Shown here piece after piece: positions 45,303 through 54,853 of a stretch of 64,000 nucleotides of DNA (its first letter is position 1; every line of letters begins with the position of its first letter). Under the pieces are notes generated by a model. The model was not told where the DNA came from. It was given only the letters and a program-made list of their open reading frames with translations, and did not search any database. The position numbers and the translations under genes were made by a program. This DNA comes from DATJGR01 sp963735085 (GTDB taxonomy: Bacteria; Pseudomonadota; Gammaproteobacteria; Pseudomonadales; Azotimanducaceae): positions 930,001-994,000 of the forward strand of contig CAVTJP010000002.1 of NCBI GenBank assembly GCA_963735085.1, read 5' to 3'.

Positions 45303-46541
45303 ATGCAAGAGCAATCCGCATCGAACGCCGCCAGCCTGGATACCTTCGATCCAAGCATGATTGCGCGGCCCCACGCGTTCTACGAGCGGCTCCGTGCAAA
45401 CGCGCCGATCGTCTGGATTCCGCAGTTGGACGCCTGGGTGCTAACGCGATACGACGATGTGCGCGCGGTACTGCGCGATCACGAACAGTGGTCGAGCATG
45501 CGCGGCGAAGACCGGCGCACGCTGGAACATTCCGGCATAGTGATCGAAACGGTCGCGCCGCGCGGCACACTCGATATGTTGGGCGCCGACCGGCCGGATC
45601 ACACTCGGCTGCGCAAGCTGCTGGCGCTGGATTTCACGCCGGCAAAAATCAACCGCATGCAGCCGCGCGTCGACGCGATCTCGAAGGAACTGCTGCGCGA
45701 CGCAGCGCAACGCCCGACGTTCGACGTTGCGGAGGAACTGGCGGTGCCGTTGCCAGTAACCGTGATCGCAGAACTGCTCGGCATCCCGCCGGAACTCGGA
45801 CGCCAGTTCAAAGCATGGTCGGACGCGGTGATCGAACCGCTGCGGCCCGATGCGACCGATGCACAGGTGCGCGCACGCAACGAACAAGTGGTCGCGTTCC
45901 GCAGCTATCTACAGGCACGTATCGCGGAACGCCACGCTACCCCAACCAACGATTTCATCGGCCGCCTGGTTGCCGCCCATGAATTGGAAGAAAAACTCAC
46001 CGACAACGAACTGTTGGCAGCGGTCACATTGCTGCTGCTGGCCGGCAATGAAACGACGACGAACCTGATTTCCAACGCGACACTCGCGCTGTGCATGTTC
46101 CCGGACCGCCAACGCGAATTGCGCGAGCACCCGGAACTGATCGATGCCGCCGTGGAAGAATTTCTGCGCTACGACGGTTCAGTGCAGTTCACATCGCGTC
46201 GCGCCATACACGATGCGCAGATTCACGGCCAGACGATCAAGGCCGACCAGCACGTGATCGTAGTACTTGCATCCGCCAATCGAGACGAGCGCGTATTCGA
46301 TAATCCCAACGAACTGCGTTTCGACCGGCCCACGCACAAACACCTTGGACTCGGCGACTGGATTCACATCTGTCTTGGGCAATTTCTAGCCCGAATGGAA
46401 ACGCGCGCTGCGATGCTCGCGTTGCTTGCGGCGTATCCGCAATTCGAACTCGCGGTGCCGGAACACGAAATTCCGTATCGCGCGAACTTCAATCTGCGCG
46501 GCCCGAAGCACTTGCTGATTCGCCCCGCCGTCGGGGGCTGA
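45303..46541 (+). CDS. cytochrome P450 (bacterial class I) with atypical haem loop
   Basis: The ATG at 45303 starts a 412-residue soluble P450. The I-helix LLLLAGNETTTNLISN carries the acid-threonine pair for O2 activation. The K-helix E-x-x-R is EEFLRYD. The cysteine loop reads LGLGDWIHICLGQFLAR with C357. The usual F-G-x-G-x-H-x-C-L-G is therefore changed: F to L, and the glycine two before the conserved Ile-His is W. The other signatures are intact, so it is probably active. It needs a ferredoxin; the one at 33553 is a candidate partner. Confidence 0.9.
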   Translation: MQEQSASNAASLDTFDPSMIARPHAFYERLRANAPIVWIPQLDAWVLTRYDDVRAVLRDHEQWSSMRGEDRRTLEHSGIVIETVAPRGTLDMLGADRPDHTRLRKLLALDFTPAKINRMQPRVDAISKELLRDAAQRPTFDVAEELAVPLPVTVIAELLGIPPELGRQFKAWSDAVIEPLRPDATDAQVRARNEQVVAFRSYLQARIAERHATPTNDFIGRLVAAHELEEKLTDNELLAAVTLLLLAGNETTTNLISNATLALCMFPDRQRELREHPELIDAAVEEFLRYDGSVQFTSRRAIHDAQIHGQTIKADQHVIVVLASANRDERVFDNPNELRFDRPTHKHLGLGDWIHICLGQFLARMETRAAMLALLAAYPQFELAVPEHEIPYRANFNLRGPKHLLIRPAVGG

Positions 46542-46558
46542 CGCAAACGGCTTGCCGC

Positions 46559-47086
46559 GTGACCACGCACCTCTACAAGGTATCCGCCCCACGCGCCGAC
46601 AGGATGTTCCATCCCAGCACCTTCTGGCACACGCGGGATTGGGAGAGCAGTTCGACGCGACATCGAGCGGGCTACATCGAGGACGAAGTGCTCTACGCAG
46701 GGGACTTCGATGAAATAGGCATCCATTTGTTTCCGCGCGTGAGAACGGTCCGCGTACGCTCGGTTGACGCTGATGTTTCGAGCCTTTGCGGCCTCGGCCT
46801 TCGATGCGCGTCGGGAAAATCCAATTATATTTTCATTCACCATTCGCGACGCGCCGAAGTTGAGTCGTTTCGTCCAACCGTCTTCAAATTCAACATGGAC
46901 GGTTTCGTGCGCGTTCGGAAGGGCGAGTTCATTTCGCGGACGCCCCAACAAGCAATCTCTGCTGAAACGATTTCGATCGTGGAAGCGGTCGATCGATGGA
47001 ACATCCAGGCGTGCTACGTCGATGATCTCGACGACCTGACAGCGCGCTTCACTCGAGAAGGCATCTGTTTTGACGAACAGACATAG
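46559..47086 (+). CDS. protein of unknown function
   Basis: The 175-residue protein (GTG start) is not recognised. It begins THLYKVSAPRADRMFHPSTF and ends VDDLDDLTARFTREGICF. It has no signal peptide or membrane helix, and the middle (NYIFIHHSRRAEVESFRPTV) is mixed alpha/beta. Its base composition looks more AT-rich around 46800-46850 than the flanking genes. It lies 17 bases after the P450 stop. It could belong to the small family of LYHVS-type proteins, but the match is too weak to name. Confidence 0.5.
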   Translation: MTTHLYKVSAPRADRMFHPSTFWHTRDWESSSTRHRAGYIEDEVLYAGDFDEIGIHLFPRVRTVRVRSVDADVSSLCGLGLRCASGKSNYIFIHHSRRAEVESFRPTVFKFNMDGFVRVRKGEFISRTPQQAISAETISIVEAVDRWNIQACYVDDLDDLTARFTREGICFDEQT

Positions 47087-47212
47087 CGAGAGGTTCGACG
47101 AGACCGACGATGAGTGCGAGCGCACGTTCGCTGGCAGATTGGAAAGCGAAGCTGGCTCCAGGCTTGGACGTCACTCGCTGGGGTCGAGCGCCCGAAGGGC
47201 TCGGAGGTAACG

Positions 47213-50095
47213 GTGGACGAAACGCTTCGCGCAACCGCCCGCCAGTTTGAGACTGGAAAACGCCGCCGGACGCTTTCCACGCCGCGTATCGTATTTCTGG
47301 TCGTGGCCGCGGCAGCACCGCTTGCGGCAATGATCGGTAATCTTCCCATCGCCATCGCGCGCGGCAACGGCGCGGGCGTACCGGCCGCCTTCCTGTTCGC
47401 GACGCTCACCTACTTCTGCTTTGCGGTCGGCTATGCGGTCATCAGCCGGCGCATCGTTTCAACGGGCGCGTTTTTCACTTATGTGGCGCAGGGCTTGGGC
47501 AAGATCGCCGGAGTGGTGGCCGCGTTCATCGCGATGCTCTCCTATATCAGTTTCACCATCGGCATGGCCGGCTTCTTCGGCTATTTCCTCAACGTAGTGC
47601 TTGGTCCGCTTGGCGTACCGATCCCGTGGTATGCCTATAGCGTTGTTGGCATCGCATTGATCGCTTTTCTCGGTTACCGCAACATCGAATTGTCGTCGAG
47701 GATTCTCGGCGTTCTGATGACCGCGGAAATCCTTGTTCTGGCCATATTCGACGCAGCGGTCTTGTGGGCCAACGGTGCCGCCGCACTGCCACTCTCATCT
47801 TTCGCGCCGCACACTGTATTCGTGCCGGGCTTTGCGGTGGCGCTGATGTTTGCCTTTACCTCTTTCGTCGGCGTCGAATCTGCCGCGCTGTACGGCGAAG
47901 AAGCGCAGGACCCCAAGCACAGCATTCCCGCCGCGACATACTTCTCCGTGTTTCTGATTGGTGTGTTCTATCTGGCGACGGCCTGGATCACGATCGGCGC
48001 CTTGGGAACCGACAACATCGCCCAGCGGGCGAGCGAAGCGGGCAGCCTTTTGATGTTCCAGCTTTTTGCGCGCTATTGCGGACAAACCATGTCCGATGTG
48101 TCAGCCATTCTGATCTGCACCTCGCTGCTGGCATCCTATCTCGCGATCCATAACGCGGCGTCGCGTTACATCTTCGCGCTGGCGCGCTCAAAACTCTTGC
48201 CCAAGGCGCTCGGCCACTTCCATCCCAGGCGATACGCGCCGTCCAACGCCAGCCTTGCCGTCACCGGGCTAACGGGTCTGCTGGTGTTCGGCTTTGTGCT
48301 GTTGCGCCTTGATCCTTACGCGGCAGGCGTTCCGATCCTGATCGGCGTCGGCACGCTGGGCATCATCATTCTTCAGGCATTGGCTGGCATCGCTATCCTT
48401 CGCTATCTGAGTAAGCGGCGCACGTTGGCGACGGGCGGCGTCATGGCGGCGGTCGGCGCCGGTGCCGTCGGGCTGTGCGCAGCCTCCGTGCTTGTGGTGG
48501 TTACGTTTCCACTGCTGGCATCAACCAATCTTGCCTTTATCGCCTGGTTGCCGTTGATTTTTCCGGTGCTGGTAGCCTTTGCGGTCGCATTTGCGCTGTG
48601 GCTGCGCGCATACCGGCCCATGGACTACGACATGCTGGGGTCGGTCGCGTTACGCGCCGACAGTTCACGCAGCATTCCGCGTACCGCATCCTTCAAGGGC
48701 CGCTATTGCATCGTCGGCGCCGGGCCGTGCGGACTGGTCGCCGCGCGAGCGTTCAAGCGGGCGGGCATTCCTTACGATCAGTTCGAGCGCCATCGCGATG
48801 TCGGCGGCATCTGGGATATTGATAATCCCGGCACCTCGATGTACGAATCCGCACACTTCATTTCGTCGAAATACACTTCCAGCTTTTTCAGCTACCCGAT
48901 GCCGGAATCGTTTCCTGATTACCCGAGCTATCGCCAGATTCTCGCCTATGTGCGCGATTTCGCCGACGCATTCGAGCTCCACTCCGCGGTCCATTTCAAT
49001 ACCGAGGTCAGACGCGCCGAACCCATCGGCGACGCCGCAATGGACGGCTGGCAAGTCACGCTCTCAAACGGTGAGGTTCGCCGCTACGAAGGCATCATTT
49101 GCGCCAATGGCGTAACTTGGCACCCCAACATGCCCGACTATCCGGGGCTGGAAAATTTTCGGGGCCAATCGATGCACTCGGTTGCCTATCGCGATCCCGA
49201 AATTTTTCGCGGCAGGCGCGTTCTGATTGTCGGCGCCGGGAATTCAGGGGTCGATATTGCCTGCGACGCGGCGCGCAATGCCGACGCCGCGTTCATCAGC
49301 GTGCGGCGCGGATACCGCTTCGTGCCGAAGCACATATTCGGCGTGCCGACCGATGTGTTCCTGCTGGGGGGCGTGCATCCGCCCAAAGGCGTGGTCGTGC
49401 CGGATGATCCCAGCAAGATGCTGGATGCGATCGTTGGCGATCTGACCCGCTACGGATTGCCCGCGCCAGATCACAAGGCGCTGGAATCGCATCCCATCAT
49501 GAACACCCAGATTTTGCACCACCTTGCGCATGGCGATCTGACGGCAAAACGCGACGTCAAGCGCTTCACGGCGACCGGTGCCGTATTCGCCGACGGCACC
49601 GAAGAGGTGTTCGATCTGGTTCTCTTCGCGACAGGCTATCGCTATGAGATTCCCTATCTCGATCCCGCGCTGCTCACATGGAATGCGGGGCACCCGGAAC
49701 TGTATTTGAATATTTTCCACCGTACGCTGCGCGGCCTTTCGGTGATCGGCTTTGTTGAACTGGCCTCGGCCGGCTACCAGCGCTTTGACGAACTTGCCCA
49801 GATGGCGGCTATGGATGCGTATATCCAGCAATCGGGCAATGGATTAGACGAATGGACACGGATGAAGGCCGACGACAAACCGAATCTTCGCGGCGACAAG
49901 CGCTATATCGACTCGCCGCGCCATGCCAACTACGTTGATGCCGACGTGTACCGCCGCATCCTGTCGGAGTTGCGCGAAAAATTCGGCTGGCCAGATCCCA
50001 GCGACGCGCTTTATGCGGATATGCGCCGCAGCGACGGGAACGTGGCGCCTGCCGATGGCGTCGGGCAAACGACCACGATGGCTGCTGGGGTCTAG
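47213..50095 (+). CDS. fusion of APC-family amino-acid permease and flavin monooxygenase
   Basis: The GTG at 47213 has GGAGG five bases upstream; the frame is open 99 bases further up but lacks a better site. One 960-residue polypeptide joins two complete modules. Residues ~25-480 are an APC permease of about 12 helices, with AAAAPLAAMIGNLPIAIARG in helix 1, FTSFVGVESAALYGEEAQDP and the SRYIFALARSKLLP loop. Residues ~495-960 are an FMO. It has FAD motif GAGPCGLVAA (around 500), FRGQSMHSVAYRD (F-x-G-x3-H-x3-Y, around 649), NADPH motif GAGNSG (around 673) and LFATGYRYEIPYLD (around 805). The link is short. The monooxygenase would sit in the cytoplasm and could oxidise the imported amine or amino acid at once; this coupling is inference. 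Confidence 0.88.
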   Translation: MDETLRATARQFETGKRRRTLSTPRIVFLVVAAAAPLAAMIGNLPIAIARGNGAGVPAAFLFATLTYFCFAVGYAVISRRIVSTGAFFTYVAQGLGKIAGVVAAFIAMLSYISFTIGMAGFFGYFLNVVLGPLGVPIPWYAYSVVGIALIAFLGYRNIELSSRILGVLMTAEILVLAIFDAAVLWANGAAALPLSSFAPHTVFVPGFAVALMFAFTSFVGVESAALYGEEAQDPKHSIPAATYFSVFLIGVFYLATAWITIGALGTDNIAQRASEAGSLLMFQLFARYCGQTMSDVSAILICTSLLASYLAIHNAASRYIFALARSKLLPKALGHFHPRRYAPSNASLAVTGLTGLLVFGFVLLRLDPYAAGVPILIGVGTLGIIILQALAGIAILRYLSKRRTLATGGVMAAVGAGAVGLCAASVLVVVTFPLLASTNLAFIAWLPLIFPVLVAFAVAFALWLRAYRPMDYDMLGSVALRADSSRSIPRTASFKGRYCIVGAGPCGLVAARAFKRAGIPYDQFERHRDVGGIWDIDNPGTSMYESAHFISSKYTSSFFSYPMPESFPDYPSYRQILAYVRDFADAFELHSAVHFNTEVRRAEPIGDAAMDGWQVTLSNGEVRRYEGIICANGVTWHPNMPDYPGLENFRGQSMHSVAYRDPEIFRGRRVLIVGAGNSGVDIACDAARNADAAFISVRRGYRFVPKHIFGVPTDVFLLGGVHPPKGVVVPDDPSKMLDAIVGDLTRYGLPAPDHKALESHPIMNTQILHHLAHGDLTAKRDVKRFTATGAVFADGTEEVFDLVLFATGYRYEIPYLDPALLTWNAGHPELYLNIFHRTLRGLSVIGFVELASAGYQRFDELAQMAAMDAYIQQSGNGLDEWTRMKADDKPNLRGDKRYIDSPRHANYVDADVYRRILSELREKFGWPDPSDALYADMRRSDGNVAPADGVGQTTTMAAGV

Positions 50096-50181
50096 CGCGA
50101 GTGTTACTTCGCATGCGCGCGCCTGGCGATCGACGGCATAGGCGCGTAGCCTGACCCAGTGGTATTCGCGAAGTCGGCACC

Positions 50182-52392
50182 ATGGCGAACAGGCGCCTCC
50201 ATCCACTGCCGCCGGGCGGTGGGACCAAGAAGGTCCTCTACACGCTCAAGTCGGTGCAACGGCTCGGCCTGAAGAACGCCGCCAAGGCGCTCACCAGCCG
50301 GAACGCCTGCAAGGCCTGCGGCCTCGGTATGGGAGGCCAGCTCGGCGGCATGACCAACGAGCTCGGCGAGTTCCCGTCGGTGTGCAACAAGAGCGTTCAG
50401 GCGCAGCTGACGGATGTACAGCCGCCGATTCCGCGCGAGATCTTCGATCATTCTCTGGCGGAGCTCGGCGAACTCGACGGCCACGAGCTCGAACATCTCG
50501 GACGGCTCGGCACGCCGCTCCACAAAGCCGTTGGCAGCGATCGCTACACCCCGGTGACGTGGGACTTTGCGCTCGACCTCGCCGCGAAGCGTCTCGCGGC
50601 CGTCGATCCGAACCGCACGTTCTTCTATTCTTCGGGGCGCTCGTCGAACGAAGCCGGCTTCGTGCTGCAGCTGCTCGCGCGCCTTTACGGCACCAACAAC
50701 GTCAACAACTGCTCGTACTATTGTCATCAGGCAACGGGTGTCGCGCTCCGCGAAACCATTGGCACGGGAACCGCCACGGTCGAGCTCGCCGATCTTGCGC
50801 TTGCGGATCTGATCTTCGTGATCGGCGCCAATCCGGCGTCGAATCACCCGCGTTTCATTCACCAGCTCAAGGCCTGTCGCGATCGCGGCGGCGATGTCGT
50901 GGTGATCAATCCTGCGCGGGAACCGGGTCTGGTGCGCTTCGCCGTGCCGAAGAGCGTCAAATCGATGATTGCCGGCGGCACCGTCATTGCGAGCGAATAT
51001 CTGCAGCCACGCATTGGCACCGATATCGCGCTGTTGAAGGGGCTTGCCAAGGCCGTATTGGAGATTCGTGCCGCCGCGACGGACTTCATCGCAAATCACA
51101 CCATCGGCTTCGAGGCATTCGAATCTGACATAGATGCAACGAGCTGGTCGGAACTCACGGCGTGCTGTGGGGTTGCCCGCGAAGACATCGAGCGTATTGC
51201 ACGCCGCTATGCCGGGGCCGGTCATGCAGTATTTGCGTGGGGCATGGGCATGACCCATCACCTGCACGGCGTCGCCAACATCGAACAGATTTCGAATCTC
51301 GCGCTGCTCAGGGGGATGATCGGCAAGCCCGGCGCCGGTCTGCTGCCGCTGCGCGGCCACAGTAACGTGCAGGGCATCGGTACGATCGGTGTCAAACCGG
51401 TGCTGCCCGACGAAGTGTTCTCGCGGATGGAGCGCGAGCTCCGCGTGACGTTGCCGCGAACCGCCGGCATGGACACGATGGCCGGCATGCAGGCCGCGGA
51501 TCGGGGCGACATCGACGCCGCGGTGCTGATGGGCGGCAATCTCTATGCCGCCAATCCGGATTCGGCGTGGGCCGAGCGAGCGCTCGACAAGATCGCCTGC
51601 AAGATCTCGCTGACAACCACGTTGAACCGCGGCCATGTCTGCGGTGTCGCGAGCGGGGAAAGCCTCGTGCTGCCGGTCACCGCGCGGGACGAGGAGCGGC
51701 AACCGACAACGCAGGAGTCGATGTTCAACTACGTGCGTCTGAGCGACGGCGGCATCGATCGGCTGGACGGCGTTCGTGGCGAGGTGGACATTCTCAGCGA
51801 CATTGCGCTGCGCCTGTTGCCGGACTGCCCGGTCGACTTCGGCGCGTTCAAGACCCACCGCAGAATCCGTGAGGCGATCGCGCACATCGTGCCGGGCATG
51901 GCGGACCTCGAGGAAATCGACGTCGCTAAACGCGAGTTCCACATCCGCGGCCGCCTGCTGCATACACCGGCGTTCAAGACCGCGGACGGGCGCGCGCGAT
52001 TTCGCGTTGCCGCGCTGCCCGATGCGACGCGGACAAACGCACCGTTCATGCTCTCCACAGTGCGCAGCGAAGGACAATTCAACTCCATCGTGTACGAATA
52101 CGAGGATTCGTACCGCCTGAACCGCGACCGTTGGGTGGTCATGATGAACCTCGACGACATGACTGAGCGGCGGCTCGACGAGGGCGACGCGGTGACGCTG
52201 ATCTCGACGCAAGGCCGCATGCACGCTGTTCGCGTGCAGCCATACGACCTGCCGCGCGGCGATCTGATGGCGTACTTTCCGGAAGCGAACGTGCTCACCA
52301 GCACGGCCGTCGATCCGCGCAGCAAGACCCCGGCATTCAAATCGACCCCGGTGTGGATCGAAGACGTTCGCGCCTTCAACGAAGCGACATGA
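50182..52392 (+). CDS. FdhF/YdeP-family molybdopterin oxidoreductase
   Basis: The 736-residue protein is of the formate dehydrogenase alpha/YdeP group. It begins with NACKACGLGMGGQLGGMTNE, a partial cysteine cluster region, and FFYSSGRSSNEAGFVLQLLAR. The Mo-ligand segment is NCSYYCHQATGVAL (C181). It then has LIFVIGANPASNHPRF, GMGMTHHLHGVAN, LRGHSNVQGIGTIG and a C-terminal dinucleotide domain ending YFPEANVLTSTAVDPRSKTP. Despite the name, formate activity is not shown for YdeP-type enzymes. No membrane anchor or Tat signal. Confidence 0.88.
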   Translation: MANRRLHPLPPGGGTKKVLYTLKSVQRLGLKNAAKALTSRNACKACGLGMGGQLGGMTNELGEFPSVCNKSVQAQLTDVQPPIPREIFDHSLAELGELDGHELEHLGRLGTPLHKAVGSDRYTPVTWDFALDLAAKRLAAVDPNRTFFYSSGRSSNEAGFVLQLLARLYGTNNVNNCSYYCHQATGVALRETIGTGTATVELADLALADLIFVIGANPASNHPRFIHQLKACRDRGGDVVVINPAREPGLVRFAVPKSVKSMIAGGTVIASEYLQPRIGTDIALLKGLAKAVLEIRAAATDFIANHTIGFEAFESDIDATSWSELTACCGVAREDIERIARRYAGAGHAVFAWGMGMTHHLHGVANIEQISNLALLRGMIGKPGAGLLPLRGHSNVQGIGTIGVKPVLPDEVFSRMERELRVTLPRTAGMDTMAGMQAADRGDIDAAVLMGGNLYAANPDSAWAERALDKIACKISLTTTLNRGHVCGVASGESLVLPVTARDEERQPTTQESMFNYVRLSDGGIDRLDGVRGEVDILSDIALRLLPDCPVDFGAFKTHRRIREAIAHIVPGMADLEEIDVAKREFHIRGRLLHTPAFKTADGRARFRVAALPDATRTNAPFMLSTVRSEGQFNSIVYEYEDSYRLNRDRWVVMMNLDDMTERRLDEGDAVTLISTQGRMHAVRVQPYDLPRGDLMAYFPEANVLTSTAVDPRSKTPAFKSTPVWIEDVRAFNEAT

Positions 52393-52414
52393 ATCCCAAG
52401 GCACGGCGCAACGC

Positions 52415-53575
52415 ATGACGTTCTTCCATCTCATCTGGGCCGGTCTGCGCCGCCGCCCGGCCAGATCGATCCTCAATGGATTCGCGATCGCAGTGGCGTT
52501 TCTGCTGTTCGGCATGATGCACGGCGTGGTGGCGAGCCTCGATACCACGATCGCCAACCTCAGCGATTCGCGCATTCACGTTGTCGGCCGCGCCAGCGAT
52601 GAGGTGCGTCTGCCGTTGGCATATCGGCAGCGAATCGCATCGATCAAAGGCGTCACCAGCGCCATGCCGATCGATTGGCTAGGCGCCTACTACCAGAACA
52701 ACACGCAGTGGTTTCCGATACTGGGCACCGATCTCGACGCATTTCTCCCCGCCTACCCCGAAATCGATCTGCCCAACGATCAGCGTGAGGCGCTGCTTGC
52801 AACCCGCGACGGCATCACCATCGGCGCGAAGATTGCGACGCGCTATAACCTGAAACTCGGCGATACGCTGCCGATGACGTCGGTTGCCTGGACGAACGCC
52901 GACGGCACCAAAAACTGGCCGTTCAAGATCGTTGCAATCCACAACACCAACCCCAACTCCGACCAGGTGTTTGCCGATCGGGCGTACTTCCACTACGCGT
53001 ATCTCGACGACGGACGCGTCGAAGACAAAGGCACCACCTCCAGGTTCATCGCGACGATAGACGATGCCAGCGATCTGGACGACGTCGGTAAGCGCATCGA
53101 CGATGCGTTCGCGAATTCCGCCTACGAGACCAAGTCGATGTCGGAAAAACAGTTCATCGCACAGGGCATCCAGGAACTCGGCAACCTGAGCCTGTTCGTC
53201 GATTCGATTCTGGGAGCGGTGGTGTTCGCGCTGATGTTCATGACCAGCACGACGATGATTCAATCGGCCCGGGAACGCATACCCGAGTTCGGCGTGCTGA
53301 AGTCGCTCGGCTTCACCGACGGTGCCGTATTCCGAATCGTGCTCATCGAGTCGGTACTGCTCTGCCTTGTTTCGGCGGCTGCCGGTCTGGCGTTGGCCGG
53401 ACGGGCATTTCCAGCTGTGCTGCGGACGATTGGCATGCAGTCGCTGCCGCTACCGCCCGACATCTATGTAGAGGGGTTCGGCGTGGCGCTGGTCATCGCA
53501 TTTTTAGTTGCTGCGTGGCCGGCCTGGCGCGCGCGGCGCCTGAGCATCGTCGAGGCCATCGGCGGGCACCGATGA
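52415..53575 (+). CDS. FtsX/MacB-type ABC permease, first of a pair
   Basis: The 386-residue protein has one N-terminal helix (SILNGFAIAVAFLLFGMMHG), a periplasmic MacB-like domain, and three C-terminal helices. The last part contains RIPEFGVLKSLGFTDGAVF and WPAWRARRLSIVEAIGG, the FtsX C-terminal signature. Such permeases act as mechanotransmission or lipid/lipoprotein exporters with a MacB/LolD-type ATPase. No ATPase gene is next to it. Its stop overlaps the second permease start (ATGA). Confidence 0.85.
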   Translation: MTFFHLIWAGLRRRPARSILNGFAIAVAFLLFGMMHGVVASLDTTIANLSDSRIHVVGRASDEVRLPLAYRQRIASIKGVTSAMPIDWLGAYYQNNTQWFPILGTDLDAFLPAYPEIDLPNDQREALLATRDGITIGAKIATRYNLKLGDTLPMTSVAWTNADGTKNWPFKIVAIHNTNPNSDQVFADRAYFHYAYLDDGRVEDKGTTSRFIATIDDASDLDDVGKRIDDAFANSAYETKSMSEKQFIAQGIQELGNLSLFVDSILGAVVFALMFMTSTTMIQSARERIPEFGVLKSLGFTDGAVFRIVLIESVLLCLVSAAAGLALAGRAFPAVLRTIGMQSLPLPPDIYVEGFGVALVIAFLVAAWPAWRARRLSIVEAIGGHR

Positions 53576-54738
53576 TGCGACAGACAATCCGCATTACGGC
53601 CATCAATCTGGCCTCGATCGTCAATCGTTTCGGCCAGTCGTTCGCTGCATGCATCGGTGTCGCCAGCGCCGTGGCCGTGCTCGTCTCGGTGCTCGCGATG
53701 GCAACGGGCGTCGAAGCCACGCTCGAGCGCGCGTCGCGAGCAGACCGCGCGATGATCCTGCGTGAAGGTGCAACGAACGAGGGATTGAGCAGCCTGCCGC
53801 GTGAGGCAGAAGTCGCGATCGACAGCGCGCCGGGCATCGCCCGATTGCCTGACGGGAACCCTGCTGTTTCGTTCGAAGCAGTGCTCGCCGCGAGGTTGCC
53901 GGTTCGCGATAGCGACCGTGTGGTGAACGTGGCACTGCGCGGCTGGAACGCGGCCGGCTTCGAACTCAATCCGCAACTGCACCTGATTCGTGGCCGCCCG
54001 TTCAAACCCGGCGTCTTCGAACTCATCGTGGGGCGCTTGGCGTCCCGCGAATTTGCCAACCTGGACCTGGGCGGTGAGATTTCGATCTACGGTGCGACGT
54101 GGAAAGTGGTAGGCATCTTCGCGAGCGGTGGCGACATTCACGAATCCGAGATCATCGCCGACGCACCGACATTGATGTCCGCCTCCAACCGCACGTCATA
54201 CAACACGGCGATCGTCGGCTTGCAGTCGCCGGATGGGTTTCCACGGCTGCAAGCCGCACTCAAAGCGGACCCGCGTGCGCTGGTCGATGTTCAGCGACAG
54301 CAGGATTACTACGACGCGCAGTCGAAGAATGCGTCGCGGCTTTTCTACGTGATTGCCTACGTAGTGGGTTCCATCATGGCCGCGGGCGCGTTGGTGGGCG
54401 CACTCAACACGATGTACAACGCGGTGGCGACGCGAACGGTCGAGATTGCGACACTGAGAGCACTGGGGTTTGGGTCCGTGCCGATCTTCGTCTCCGTTGT
54501 CGCCGAAGCATTGGTGTTGGCGATCATCGGGGCGCTGCTCGGCGCCGGCGTTGCCTGGCTGCTTCTCAACGGTGTCGCAATCAGCACGAACGGCGCGGTG
54601 CTGGAAATGGATTTCGGCTGGCGGCTGTTCGGTACGGGTATGCTCTGGGCCTGCGTGGTGGGCCTCGCCGGTGGCGTCATGCCCGCGTGGCGGGCGGTGC
54701 GGTTGTCGGTTACCGATGGGTTGAGGGTCGTCGTGTAG
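53572..54738 (+). CDS. FtsX/MacB-type ABC permease, second of a pair
   Basis: The 388-residue partner starts MRQTIRITAINLASIVNRFG. It has the N-terminal helix AACIGVASAVAVLVSVLAM, a periplasmic domain with LPREAEVAIDSAPGIARL, and three C-terminal helices with ATRTVEIATLRALGFGSVPI and MPAWRAVRLSVTDGLRVV. It presumably forms a heterodimer with the upstream permease. The needed ATPase must come from elsewhere. Confidence 0.85.
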   Translation: MMRQTIRITAINLASIVNRFGQSFAACIGVASAVAVLVSVLAMATGVEATLERASRADRAMILREGATNEGLSSLPREAEVAIDSAPGIARLPDGNPAVSFEAVLAARLPVRDSDRVVNVALRGWNAAGFELNPQLHLIRGRPFKPGVFELIVGRLASREFANLDLGGEISIYGATWKVVGIFASGGDIHESEIIADAPTLMSASNRTSYNTAIVGLQSPDGFPRLQAALKADPRALVDVQRQQDYYDAQSKNASRLFYVIAYVVGSIMAAGALVGALNTMYNAVATRTVEIATLRALGFGSVPIFVSVVAEALVLAIIGALLGAGVAWLLLNGVAISTNGAVLEMDFGWRLFGTGMLWACVVGLAGGVMPAWRAVRLSVTDGLRVVV

Positions 54739-54853
54739 TTATTGCCGTTCGAACATCGGAAGGGCGACCCGTCTGGTCACGCCGTTAGCGATCCTAGTTG
54801 CGCGGCATTGGAGGTCTGCGCGACACTCCACAGTGCGGCGCGGGGGAGGGGCG

